NCBI GenBank assembly: GCA_017469525.1
Contig: JAFUGG010000056.1
Span: 1 to 48,708, forward strand
Direction of reading: 5' to 3'
Length of the DNA: 48,708 nt
Source of the DNA: Bacteroidaceae bacterium
GTDB lineage: Bacteria > Bacteroidota > Bacteroidia > Bacteroidales > Bacteroidaceae
The notes beneath the pieces are model-generated. The model was not told the origin of the DNA, searched no databases, and saw nothing but the letters and a program-made list of their open reading frames with translations. This document shows, piece after piece, positions 19,401 to 25,995 of this stretch; position 1 is the first letter of the stretch, and every line of letters begins with the position of its first letter. The position numbers and the translations under genes were made by a program.

Positions 19401-21379
19401 AAGTCGCCTATGGCTTTACCTTCACTGTCAGCGTACTTAGAGTAGAAAGCCTGGTCCTTATAGTCATAGGCAGCCTTGGCGCCGCCGAAGATGTAGTTGA
19501 CCTTGCCCTTGAGGTATTCCACGTAGGCACCGGCGCTGAGCAGCGTGTTGCTATAGGTCTTCCCGGAAGCGTCGCTGCTCACGCGGGCTGAGAAGTCATG
19601 AGAACCCTTTATGGTGCCACCGAAGTCGTTGGCTCCATATATATTATTAGTAATGGTCGGGATGGTGGAGGCGCTGGCCTGGCCCACGTAGGTCTCGGCA
19701 TACTCTTCGATGTCGGCATTACATGCACCGCCTATTACATCGTAGGCTGTGCCGCCAACGAGATTGACAGTGGTATGACCTGTTACAGGACCCTCGAAGC
19801 CGCCACCATAGATCTTGCCCACATTACCTGCTGTAAGATTGATGCTGGTGTTGTAGGCATTCTCTATCTCACCTGTACGGATTCCGTCTGCGGAGCGAGC
19901 AAGATTACCCACTACGCCCATTTCACCGCCACCAAACACTTTAATGATATCCGCTTTGTCAGAGATGTTGATGGTGGTGTTGCCCCATATCTCAGAGTCT
20001 TCGCCATAGCCTGCACCGAAGACACTGAGGGCGGTATTGAGTACGGAGTCACGATGAACGGTAAGCGTCTGCACATCGGTGCCATTGGCTATTGCCTTAG
20101 TGGCAGTCGATATGGCATCTTCCGTGAGGTTAATGGTTACGTTGCCGTTGATATATCCGCTCTTATAGCAACCTCCATATATGTTGCCACCGATGAGCAT
20201 ATTCTCGGCTGTCTTGTTCCAGTTGAGCGTAAACGTACTCTTGTCGAGTGTGCGAGGCTCAAGTACGAGGCCGGAGATATTGAGGTTTACCTTAGGTGAT
20301 GCAGCAGCTGTGAGACCACCTTCATGGAAGGCGTTGTATTCGCTCTTTTCGACGTTGGCGTTGTTGCAACCGCCCACGAGCTTATCATAGATTACGACTG
20401 TCTTGGGGAAGTCTATGGTGAAGGTGCCTGGTGCTGACATGCTACCCACATTGCCACCCACGAAGAATGAACCGATATAGGCTGTTTCATCGACATAATC
20501 AGCATCGAAGGACACTACGGGCTTTATGCCCATATCTACGCCGCGCATGTATTCGGCGAAGTTATCGGCATTGGTGAGGCCGATTCCGCTGACATTAGCA
20601 TCTGCATAACGTTGCAGGACGTCAGCATCGACCATATTCTCGCCATTGGAACCCAGGAAGACGTTGTTCGCCACTACATGGGAACCAATCTGGAGATTGG
20701 CTGTGGGGTTGCCAGAAGTGCTGCGCAGTGTGGCGCTGTTACCGCCGCAAAAGACGTTACCGGCGATGTATGTCGTCACGGGCTCGCTTCCGCCTGCGAG
20801 AGCAGCACTCTTACCTGTGATGTGAACGAGTGTCTTGTCCACATTGGGACGGAACTCGTTGAGTGCCTGGGCAGAGGTCTTTCCTTCGCCCACCTCATAG
20901 AAGAAGTCGCCATAGGTAATGTCGTCTTTCAGTGACTCTTGGTCGGTATAGACATAAGAGCCATTGCCGCCACCATAGACGTCGCCGCCCACATTGCTGT
21001 ATATCTCCACGTTGGTGCCGCCAGTGATATTGCCAGTGATATCATTGCCGCCATATACATTGTGCAGGTTGCCACCCCAGATGAGCACATGGGTTGCGTA
21101 GTCTTTGGGCAGTGTGACACCGTTGATGGTCTGTTCTTCGAACGTAGTGGGGGTCACGTCAGCCATACGTGCACCACCGAATACGTCTCCTTCCACTGTA
21201 CCGCCCTGCACGACGACAGTGGCAGTGCCATTGAGGTTGCCACGGTTGCCGCCACCATAAACGTTGCCGCCTATGGTGACTTGGGCAGAGAGCTGAGCTG
21301 GGCTGAGCAGCAACAGACCTCCGCAAAGGAGTCTGACGATGAGCTTGAGCTTATTTGTTTTATCTGGCATATTTTGCAT
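10424..21379 (-). CDS. Giant T9SS-exported surface protein B (VYGGG repeats, GLUG-like segment)
   Basis: 3651 residues. The signal peptide (VRLLCGGLLLLSPAQLSA, cut before QVT) is followed at once by GGNVYGGGNRGN repeats, which fill roughly residues 35-1550. Residues about 1570-2450 hold many copies of a short module, G-x-x-[IL]-S-x-x-[DE]-[YW]-x-x-L-x-x-x-[EQ]-[RK]-x-x-[FY]. Near 2800-2850 there is a GLUG-like stretch (WTPIGDN, FTGIFHGNGNTVTGL, SLFGRL). The last 70 residues match a type A T9SS sorting domain: IFVQSG, SVRIVNAGGALIRVF, GIYIVNNKKIYVR. It should therefore be exported by the Sec system and then T9SS, and attached at the cell surface. The start lies 1 bp after the preceding stop (TGA-T-ATG); a second ATG follows three codons later. 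The context of fimbrillin genes suggests a role like P. gingivalis Mfa5, a large T9SS-exported tip protein; that is inference, and no vWA domain was recognised. Confidence 0.88.
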   Translation of the reverse strand: MQNMPDKTNKLKLIVRLLCGGLLLLSPAQLSAQVTIGGNVYGGGNRGNLNGTATVVVQGGTVEGDVFGGARMADVTPTTFEEQTINGVTLPKDYATHVLIWGGNLHNVYGGNDITGNITGGTNVEIYSNVGGDVYGGGNGSYVYTDQESLKDDITYGDFFYEVGEGKTSAQALNEFRPNVDKTLVHITGKSAALAGGSEPVTTYIAGNVFCGGNSATLRSTSGNPTANLQIGSHVVANNVFLGSNGENMVDADVLQRYADANVSGIGLTNADNFAEYMRGVDMGIKPVVSFDADYVDETAYIGSFFVGGNVGSMSAPGTFTIDFPKTVVIYDKLVGGCNNANVEKSEYNAFHEGGLTAAASPKVNLNISGLVLEPRTLDKSTFTLNWNKTAENMLIGGNIYGGCYKSGYINGNVTINLTEDAISTATKAIANGTDVQTLTVHRDSVLNTALSVFGAGYGEDSEIWGNTTINISDKADIIKVFGGGEMGVVGNLARSADGIRTGEIENAYNTSINLTAGNVGKIYGGGFEGPVTGHTTVNLVGGTAYDVIGGACNADIEEYAETYVGQASASTIPTITNNIYGANDFGGTIKGSHDFSARVSSDASGKTYSNTLLSAGAYVEYLKGKVNYIFGGAKAAYDYKDQAFYSKYADSEGKAIGDFIKPFISNAFVNFRPVYDAGNSITRVYGGGQGYYNERDKDLLQSNSYVLVDIPADVENFGRLEVFGAGDYSGIGMEVPAATVRTNEETEGDVTAAAVIDLVRGNINSVYGGSYKQGFTRRTIVNVPEGSTIDLNYLYGGAYGVSAADGNLLGNLYPCDVYESNVNFKGKDARVRTIYGGNNSYRRTLYAHVNILTPVKYVHQTYGLTHANIFGAGYGENTWAQYTEVNMLDSATVYEVYGGGEAGSVYNKESAQALADANGWSLAMPGDYGTTDASYDHGGLDNALAHSNQLYADYGPTNDNVNVAEKYNTNVHINKGTNVLNYAYGAGLGSHIYTYKFDGNFAGNTQPQPSDYISGATSPDDLDAEARAKYQSALEAYNAYSAYTSGTIVGANEYNAFNDTQKSHWNLEAQRTTAVVSGTSYIDLLGGTVTKDLYAAGTTGAVMDTLRLGTFTASSTAYIKGGTARNVYGGGWEGPVGKHNDADGHTNLSNDVLGVTNVIIGRPAEDIASEFSSAYAADNTIDEDEFFYFNGVPAVRRNAYAGGEGGVVRGTANLDIFNGAVGYQSKHKDEITASENNYYRLSVVNGEVKYIPLKRGDDLSAEDYYFVEELDQDVVGDNIMFEAGNAFGGGYAANSDVDIANVTLWNGIIRNSMYGGGEIATVGRGTQAKNASDEFEVTIYKPGETHVTMMGGHVLRDVFGGGRGFNNWKTEDKTEGNTNGYVFGQTDVNIHFGTIGTLEGVSKGYGNVFGGGNVGFVYSQYGKQADGWYYEDYSTKKLSEDTRVEVKAYGRALEAVSIDGTAYNKRDYIPNTKLDKLTNSDADKQLWAKVDQTGVTIYNAVFAGGNVSAGSDKIMAFSKTVYGNSTAAVIDVYSRDLISVGGKGVGGLYGDGNLTFVDGYRELNITNYGTDWYSPSGGVDSDEEFNALTVRQQSFYTTQYECVEAYYPYEKGDIILHDVFLLVDDADKDKWKRKQSIVNEGRFINTVQRCDFSGIKGSRLVLHGAIDRAQDEAEADYTNYTINRVGELSLNQNLEHGSYFGINNVVKFLGGVTSDVNFSEVRKTNSAVTGDYAADGKTYYEWKEEHINDNMRNDGSAPNKIALSSGVFLEIVKELDTSGNKVYGPITGVVELDLLNVSPGEGGGYVYAKNIHGVPTHTPMYADVISDANQNLVTNRAFTYAAATEDNDMQTSGNFIHSLPKHILDDCFPESKKYVGADASPAHYWYIRGEYYVYEQLVSAYTGGADAYNTEMSIPLTMSIQGNAKLRLLNVIPGLYADPSQLALRSYNSADPSLSISDSISIARNAVVKTYGQGDPISYWDWYNATNAERSMFVMEGDAMVCNTEATIDGRKYYPREAITRSAYEALAGKTAYDDSGNVILDEDTMQPINPQNLFFVINEVNHDNGYLLTLDFSNPSSRDDYYRLISEAGGTPIKKKDWEALSDLEKEKYVKSATFACNESGTYGQYVFRKEDIISHNVYTMQTADVQNNATQTQAEFTAAYLAKEDCEVNVGGQLKSFTKGTPISSTDYAAITSASTYFEPAYICVSTVLVGSGDYRVLNQLVGESEYSAWGGDIQERFQQAYYCTKDGSWGGKYYEAGKNYNGVDYCQLLPEERSHFNYNYDALDALLYNNYVSDHAQGAYHYGSIGDYTSYINQVGGTNHNSAISVFDLPGQPFYAASARLDYTATFNSDSSDENFQYAKDADNISVSEGTELNNEQYENLPNDRKFYASFAVSDAHLTDMDGNDWADGNYHTFVVKNTFEVAGNMYNAGKTISHKDYSNLTTTQQGYVEEVVIPYSEEGTHGIGTYYFCIEEYPVGANDGNIQSHGSGIPDFPTEVTDINNTSYAKGSSVPVGTVINSTTMASIPNYQMHFDISGEIPIEETTLYVPVSANIDALQRDRYVTAIYEYSYTESDASGMNYETRVEKHIINIRIKFLSGTPVIGSLKEPDLILPLETVALDIPTIQEGAFPILGGGWEIYPTEDNAKHHRNGREYVNGGEPLYFYQNDYYVAYYALTRMGKTFSDPVPIHVANYQRMADVINNPFHMYINHRDNDRAPKIYIDGRSVDTYGEAIRDKDEAEVVREYSNELDAMQAVWRIVNTSYGSQYNEDVDGKSRNITGANGLEFFLQSEVGSQLPSWTPIGDNTQCFTGIFHGNGNTVTGLNNSLFGRLCGRVYNLGVMGNFTTGGVANTGEGRIENAWVWTSAAAPSGQAVYASPDAGARVINSYYPDVNSTFTGSTGSLEITERPVEDFVNGSVAYDLNRYYLEARYRLFAQKTDGEVNDNIFYRLPSGELQKDTSTQIEDAQGRMPGDAGYVPTYANMVYTLNYADTDYARFDKTTGGKVGYVEKYVDDGDFRFSDGKKPLKPDMRFSSDYGYLPLFPDDYIFFGQKLTYNIQTGAGGNVIAHAQHPQAVAKHHTTGTGEDVDNSRHGLLVNDINDRSENRIYRAPAYFQNGTYGQSAIFNARAAFVDSFDFTANGVSYQTHPHRGMTAIDFTGGNGDTHGYQGVVAGVASDFKDRAGGYQPLLDYERLDAIQTQGLTQNLLAYTPKTDMPGSKNAQTNSVLVNYFRDLNFAESNSDYRTVAIQNAGNVRGHVVQQATTEGDYTYQSAIDHYLVDKQDFNAPIAYTYAAAKRMWYQRVPDNYVEATWSSDPTPVRTTKGWDGICLPFQAELVTTQDKGELTHFYTGSTVGHEYWLRGFADGGTVKGDIYEANFTYPSAGANEKDYTNTFLWDYYYQYAGDDRQDKNTDIYQQQYYAAAKTYSDYPYSEGGKPYIIGLPGSTYYEFDLSGTFVPEHPLDAVDALDAQTITFASPAGGSIAKSDDELAAKKTEFGGYVFMPTYINSTIDAGAYVLNADGDSYEVTADATAAVPFRPYFTAAGGGGAKEFKGPMTRAITFNRVSSSVGNEEETTQPEDELGGELIVYAKNSRIFVQSGLLEETSVRIVNAGGALIRVFTIQPGQTIETHAERGIYIVNNKKIYVR

Positions 21380-21380
21380 A

Positions 21381-22526
21381 TCAAGGAATGGTTAACACAA
21401 TAGTTGGATTGTCAGCGTCGGGTTCAGACAGCTGATAGAGATAGTCTGGATTGATGAGCATATCAACGGTGATGACATCACCTGCCTCCAAAACGCCGAA
21501 CAAGGCGTTGGTAATCAGGTTCTCTGCCATGCAGTTCTCACGGACGAGGTCGCCTGCTTTGTTATAGACATCGTAGTAGGTGCGCACGGTGAACGATGTG
21601 CAACTGCCTGGGGCATAGCATCCGAGGAATCCTTCCGGGTCTGTCTCGGGAATCATGTAGCCCTCCTGGGAGTTGAAGAGTTCCACGGTATTGGTTGAAT
21701 GCGAGTCGCCTGCACTCTCGTATATGATGTCACCGACACCTCCTATGGGGTCAGTTCCAGTGTTGTTGGCTGTAAGCCTGACGGTGAGGTTCACGTATTC
21801 TGTGATGTCGTTTGCCACGAGTTCTACGCGGTGTATCTTGATGTCGCGCATCTTGTGGTATCGGGCACCGATGCGTCCCTTGAAGTGGATGCCTGCATAG
21901 AGATGCTTCAGGAGGATGAAGATGCGGTTGTCTCCCTCTGCGCCGCCCAGATAACTAAAGGTCCCCAGGTTGACGGGCGACAAAGGTCCGCTTATCTTCT
22001 CTGCAACCGTAGCGTTGCGGACGCCTACCACGGCGCACACATCGGCTGGTGTCAGGGTCTTGTAGTTCAATATCTTGAGTACAGCACCATCGGCATAGCT
22101 CGTACGGCCTGGCAATGTGGTGATGACGGCATTGTCGGCATCCTCGCGAGGCATGAAGCCGTAGATGTAGTACTGGGTGCCTTCATTCACCCTGACAGTG
22201 GACTTCCAGACGTTGCCTTCCTCGTAGATGAAGTCGCCCAGAGAGTTGGTTTTCTCGGGCGTCATAAAGACGCCTATGGTCTTATGTTCGGGTTTGGTGG
22301 TGGGATAGAGATCGTTGTATGGGAGATAGCCGGAGGGAAGGTTCTCGTAGTCGGCACGCGAGCCCATTCTGTGCACCTCGAGGAAGGGTGTGTTCATGGG
22401 TATCAGTTCCACCGCAGCGGGCTGCTGGGAACCATCGACAGGCTCCACGGAATTGTTCTGGCACCCTGCCAGGAGCAACGCTCCGACCAGGCTCAGCAGC
22501 AATCGTATGTATCTCTTTCTATTCAT
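21381..22526 (-). CDS. Mfa-like/fimbrillin-family lipoprotein
   Basis: 381 residues with a lipoprotein signal peptide ending in LLLAGC (Cys about 22). The body has features of Bacteroidetes fimbrillin-like proteins: an early SRADYENLPSGYLPYNDLYPTT-type segment (split here by its Gly-Tyr turn), IGVFMTP, YYIYGFMP in the first beta domain, FILLKHLYAGIHF in the middle, and DMLINPDYLYQL near the end. It lies between a 22-bp tandem array and giant gene B, whose ATG follows its stop by one base, so the two are probably translationally coupled. An accessory, tip or anchor pilus subunit is likely. Exact subunit class cannot be told from sequence alone. Confidence 0.8.
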   Translation of the reverse strand: MNRKRYIRLLLSLVGALLLAGCQNNSVEPVDGSQQPAAVELIPMNTPFLEVHRMGSRADYENLPSGYLPYNDLYPTTKPEHKTIGVFMTPEKTNSLGDFIYEEGNVWKSTVRVNEGTQYYIYGFMPREDADNAVITTLPGRTSYADGAVLKILNYKTLTPADVCAVVGVRNATVAEKISGPLSPVNLGTFSYLGGAEGDNRIFILLKHLYAGIHFKGRIGARYHKMRDIKIHRVELVANDITEYVNLTVRLTANNTGTDPIGGVGDIIYESAGDSHSTNTVELFNSQEGYMIPETDPEGFLGCYAPGSCTSFTVRTYYDVYNKAGDLVRENCMAENLITNALFGVLEAGDVITVDMLINPDYLYQLSEPDADNPTIVLTIP

Positions 22527-22558
22527 CTCTATTTATCTTCTTTTTATTAAGTCAGGCC

Positions 22559-22734
22559 AATCCTTTCAAGGTCCTATACCTCTCTGCTCAAAGAATACTA
22601 CTTCTTTGCTCAAGGAGTACTACCTCTTTGCTCAAGGAGTACTACCTCTTTGCTCAAGGAATACTACTTCTTTGCCCAAGGTATTACTAATTCATAGGCG
22701 GAAGAATGCTAATTCTTTGGCGGAAGGCCTGCAT
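22559..22734. repeat. 22-bp tandem array between fimbrillin 2 and the Mfa-like lipoprotein gene
   Basis: Eight consecutive 22-bp units. Units 2-6 start at 22581, 22603, 22625, 22647 and 22669 and share the core TTTGCTCAAGGAGTACTAC. The outer units diverge: 22559-22580 keeps CAAGG and TACC in register, while 22691-22712 and 22713-22734 match each other at 16 of 22 positions (TTC-T-GGCGGAAG). The array fills most of the 232-bp gap between the two genes, where no gene is visible. Confidence 0.92.
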
Positions 22735-22755
22735 TACATTATATATTATATCTTT
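22735..22755. repeat. AT-rich direct repeat, copy downstream of fimbrillin 2
   Basis: TACATTATATATTATAT followed by CTTT lies at the 3' end of the fimbrillin 2 gene. A near copy is found at 23888-23912 just upstream of the same gene, and a looser one at 40559-40585 between ftsW and murG. Confidence 0.55.
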
Positions 22756-22758
22756 ATT

Positions 22759-23841
22759 CTACCAGTTGTACACCTCGTGGTTGACAACGCCCTTGTCGGT
22801 CCAGTCATTGACGGCAACCTCGATGACGTCGATTGTCAGACCACCTGTTTCCGTAATCTTGAACACATAGGTGTATTCATATCCCGTCTTCCAGCTCATG
22901 TAGGTAGCCGGTACGGTGGCCGTCTTCACCTCGTCGGTCTCCACGGCCACCTCGATGGTGTAGCTGCCCTGGCTGGGAGCAGGCAGTACGTAGTACCACT
23001 TTTCGTCCTCGGTGAAGGCTGCTATGCCGCTCGAAGCCGCAGACGACCACGTCTCCTTCGTCTCGGTGCCCTTCAACGGATAGCTTACGGTGACATTGCC
23101 TGCCGTTGCAATGGTGGGCGTAGTGCCGCCGCTGGGCGTGGGATGGAACTTTATCTTGCTCAAGGCCGAACGGTCGATGGTAAGGTCCGGAGATATCAAG
23201 AACATGAAACGCACGCGTGCGAAGGGCTTGAGGAACCTCAGTGTCACGGCCTTGCCATAGGCATTGGTCTTGTCGCTGGAGAACCAAAGCTCGGAGAAAT
23301 AGGGCGCTGCCTCTATCGAGGCATCGTCAGAGCCATTCACCGAAGAGGTGAAGGAAACCTGCGTGTCGTCGGAAGTGTCGGCTGTCACAGCGGCAGCCGT
23401 GCCGTTGCCCAAAGCATAGGCAAAGAAGCGGTAGGCCTTGGCCGAGAAGTCCCAGTACTTGATAGACTGACCGGCAGCCTGTCCGACGTATTCCCAGTCA
23501 TGCGTATTAGATTCTGTCGTATTGGCAGTGTTGCTGGCCCAGTTGACTGTATAGCCAAGCATCACAGCCTGATAGTCGGTATAGTCACTGCCGCTGACGG
23601 CAGTGTTCTTGTAGCCCCAGGCTTTGAAAGACTTGTTGGTGAGCAGCTCCTCCAGTCCTCTCTCGGCACGCGACACCGCCTTGCCTTCCGTCAGACTGCC
23701 GGCAAAGCTGATGGTCTGATCCGCCTGCGGACCTTCCACCTCATTGCCCGAGCAACCAGCAAGCCCCATCATGCCCATGAAAGCCATAATGCCCATAAGT
23801 CTGAAGGCCTTACTGTTAATATAATTGTTGTTTCTTGTCAT
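22759..23841 (-). CDS. Fimbrillin-family lipoprotein 2
   Basis: 360 residues from MTRNNNYINSKAF, preferred because it gives a normal lipoprotein signal peptide (MGIMAFMGMMGLAGC). An upstream in-frame ATG at 23868 would add nine charged residues. It has the fimbrillin pattern: QTISFAGSL and the KAVSRA region after the lipid Cys, DWEYVG and IKYWDFSAKAYRFFAYA in the first domain, a LRFLKPFARVRFMF strand, and YEYTYVFKITETGG with VNDWTDKG at the end. It resembles fimbrillin 1 in arrangement (TTESN then DWEYVG, then IKYWD), so the two probably arose by duplication. Fimbrillins are exported as lipoproteins and polymerise after cleavage by a gingipain-like protease in type V pili. The C-terminal DWTDKG form is common in Mfa-like proteins. 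Confidence 0.88.
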   Translation of the reverse strand: MTRNNNYINSKAFRLMGIMAFMGMMGLAGCSGNEVEGPQADQTISFAGSLTEGKAVSRAERGLEELLTNKSFKAWGYKNTAVSGSDYTDYQAVMLGYTVNWASNTANTTESNTHDWEYVGQAAGQSIKYWDFSAKAYRFFAYALGNGTAAAVTADTSDDTQVSFTSSVNGSDDASIEAAPYFSELWFSSDKTNAYGKAVTLRFLKPFARVRFMFLISPDLTIDRSALSKIKFHPTPSGGTTPTIATAGNVTVSYPLKGTETKETWSSAASSGIAAFTEDEKWYYVLPAPSQGSYTIEVAVETDEVKTATVPATYMSWKTGYEYTYVFKITETGGLTIDVIEVAVNDWTDKGVVNHEVYNW

Positions 23842-23887
23842 CAGTACATCGTCGCGCCGCTTCGGCACCGGCCTCGCGTGCGCGCAC

Positions 23888-23912
23888 TACATTATATATA
23901 TTATATTCTTTT
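23888..23912. repeat. AT-rich direct repeat, copy upstream of fimbrillin 2
   Basis: TACATTATATATATTATAT followed by TCTTTT lies 46 bp upstream of the chosen ATG of fimbrillin 2. With the copy at 22735 it brackets the gene in direct orientation. Confidence 0.55.
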
Positions 23913-23919
23913 TGATGCC

Positions 23920-23942
23920 CTGCAGGGAGTCGAACCCTGCAG
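23920..23942. other. Hairpin that mimics a tRNA T-arm
   Basis: CTGCAGGG (23920-23927) and CCCTGCAG (23935-23942) form a perfect 8-bp stem around AGTCGAA, which on the minus strand reads TTCGACT as in a tRNA T-loop. No D-arm, anticodon arm or matching 5' acceptor strand is found upstream, so it is not a tRNA. It may be an mRNA processing or stability hairpin between the two fimbrillin genes. Confidence 0.5.
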
Positions 23943-24026
23943 AGCTTTGTGTTGTTCACTCATCGGGAACCCGCTCCAGCATTACCGCCCAAGCGAAGCC
24001 CCAATGAGTATGGAGAGAGTCAGATA

Positions 24027-25907
24027 TTACTGAACCTTGATAACCTTGACGTCATATACACCAGGTGTGCCGGCTGCAGTCTGGAGATAGAGGTTAGCCT
24101 TGTTGGCATTGAATGCTTCTTCTGTGGGCACGGTAACAGCATAGTATGCACCGCTTGTGCTGAGCATATAGTATGTCTTGCTGGAGTCGTATGTACCAGA
24201 AGCCTGAGCCTCGTAAGTGGGAGCTACATATTTTGTACGTGTGTAAACGTATGCGTATGTGCCTGCTGCAGAGGGAGTGAACTTAACGTTAGCGATGGCA
24301 GGTGTTGTGCCGTCGGTCAGAGGAACAGTAGTTTCGACGGTAGCACTAACGGCTGTCATGGTGATGCCAGCGGGTGAGCCAGTCAGCTGAGCCAGAACTT
24401 CTGCCTCGCTTGCAGCCACGTCGAGAGAATAAACCTGAGCCTGTGTTGCTGCATCGCCGATAGCAGTCGGAGCAATCACAGCCTTTGTTTCTTCGTCAGT
24501 AACGACAACATAGATGTCGCTTCCGTTGGTGTACTCGTTGGTAATTTCACCCTCAGCGTAGGTAGTGATGCTGTTGGTGGCAACGGTGGTGATAGTCTGC
24601 TGCAGTTCCTCTGTCACGTCAACAACGATAGCGTCGAAGGTGATGGGCTTCAGACCTTCGGGATCATCGGGATCGCCATTGCCGTCAACCTTACCTGTAG
24701 TACCATTGCTCAGGTCAGAAATCTTGAAGATGTAGGTGTAAGCGAAGTTGCTCTTCCACTTTACATACTCTACGGGAACAATAGCGCGTGCGCCACGAAC
24801 ATTGATCTCGTCGCCAGAGCCATCGTCAGCTGTCAATGTGAAGTCGAGCTTGATGAGCAGAGGATTGGTGTTGCCTTCGAAGGGGAATACAGGAGTGTAC
24901 TCACCGCCTGCTACTGCCCATGTGGGAGCTGAAGCAGTTGTGCCCAGCACTTGTCCGATGAGGCTGCTGCCATCACCAAGCTTCAAGGTGTAGTCATAGC
25001 CAAGTGACGGGTTGGTCATCTTCGGGCGGTTCTCGACTGTTGCATCAGTATCGTCATAATAGGTAACGTTCAGGACCTGGTCTGATCCAGTCTTTGCGCT
25101 TGTCACGTTCTGGAGAGAAGCGTAGAAGCCATCAGTCATGGCATCGTTCATTGCCGGGAAGGTGGTGACAGGAGCTGTAGGATCGTCATTGTCGATGTAG
25201 AACTTGTCAATCTTCACGGTGTAGCCGGGAATGGTCTCGTAGAAACCTACACGTACCTTTGCGCCGACGTTGCGGAAGGTGAGGTCAACGGTCTTGCCGT
25301 AGTTGTCCTTAGCCACCACTACGCGGTCAGAGAAGAACAGGTTGTTGAGGCTTGCGCCGTCCTTGACAGTCACCTTGTAACCCTTGTTGTAGAGAGAAGG
25401 TGTAGCATCGGTATCTTCAGTAACCTTTTCTACGACAACCTTATCGCTGGCACCAGCAGGATAGCTGATGTCGGTGCTTGAGAATGCATAGAAGGTGTAG
25501 CCCTCTGCTGCACTGTAGTCCCAGTACTTGATACCCTGAGAAGAGGTAGCAGCATCGTATGCCTGATAGCCTACATATTCCCAGTCGCTGGAGTTAGACT
25601 CAGTTGTTCCGGCTGTACCAGCTCCGTACTGAACCTGGAAGTTGTTGAACACAACTGCATCGTTTGCGGCTGTTGCGTCCTCAGCTTCAGCGTGCTTTGT
25701 ACCATAGACCACAAACTTGCCACCAAGATTGGTTGCAGCATCACCACCATAGAGGTCGGCACGGGTCAGAGCCCTTGTACCGCCGCTGAAGGTGATTTCT
25801 CCGTTGTTGCCAGACTGAGCAATGGTGTCGCCAACATACTCGCTCTGTGTGCAACTTACCAACACTGTCCCAGACAGTGCCAGCATCATAACTAATGATT
25901 TTTTCAT
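24027..25907 (-). CDS. Fimbrillin-family lipoprotein 1 (candidate major pilin)
   Basis: 626 residues with a lipoprotein signal peptide (LALSGTVLVSC). Next comes EITFSGGTRALTRADLYGG, where the Arg residues before the first beta strand are candidate sites for the Arg-specific cleavage that matures type V pilins. Then FVVYGTK, DWEYVGY and IKYWDYSAAEGYTFYAFSS follow, the typical N-terminal fimbrillin domain. The second half has KVRVGFYETIPGY, YVKWKSNFAYTYIFKIS and a long Thr/Ala-rich extension ending in a GTYDSSKTYYML and FNANKANLYLQT module. It is longer than typical 350-500-residue fimbrillins. The stretch is visibly less GC-rich than the giant genes, with uniform codon choice, which fits high expression. 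An 88-bp AT-rich gap precedes it; no clear promoter was recognised there. Confidence 0.88.
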   Translation of the reverse strand: MKKSLVMMLALSGTVLVSCTQSEYVGDTIAQSGNNGEITFSGGTRALTRADLYGGDAATNLGGKFVVYGTKHAEAEDATAANDAVVFNNFQVQYGAGTAGTTESNSSDWEYVGYQAYDAATSSQGIKYWDYSAAEGYTFYAFSSTDISYPAGASDKVVVEKVTEDTDATPSLYNKGYKVTVKDGASLNNLFFSDRVVVAKDNYGKTVDLTFRNVGAKVRVGFYETIPGYTVKIDKFYIDNDDPTAPVTTFPAMNDAMTDGFYASLQNVTSAKTGSDQVLNVTYYDDTDATVENRPKMTNPSLGYDYTLKLGDGSSLIGQVLGTTASAPTWAVAGGEYTPVFPFEGNTNPLLIKLDFTLTADDGSGDEINVRGARAIVPVEYVKWKSNFAYTYIFKISDLSNGTTGKVDGNGDPDDPEGLKPITFDAIVVDVTEELQQTITTVATNSITTYAEGEITNEYTNGSDIYVVVTDEETKAVIAPTAIGDAATQAQVYSLDVAASEAEVLAQLTGSPAGITMTAVSATVETTVPLTDGTTPAIANVKFTPSAAGTYAYVYTRTKYVAPTYEAQASGTYDSSKTYYMLSTSGAYYAVTVPTEEAFNANKANLYLQTAAGTPGVYDVKVIKVQ

Positions 25908-25995
25908 AATGTTAATTAAAAAAATTAAAGTTAATAAAATAAATTAATTTTGTTTGTACTCTTTTTTTGTTTAATCTCTTTGCCTCTGTTAATTA

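Noticed and set aside
22559..22734. CRISPR array
   Set aside because: Units are contiguous with no spacers, they diverge gradually, and no cas genes are present.
23920..23942. tRNA gene or tRNA-derived attachment site
   Set aside because: Only a T-arm-like hairpin is present; no anticodon arm, D-arm or acceptor partner is found, and there is no integrase nearby.
23901..23963. 20-codon open frame (MSEQHKALQGSTPCRASKRI) between the two fimbrillin genes
   Set aside because: It largely translates the perfect hairpin at 23920-23942, and no homology or ribosome signal supports it.
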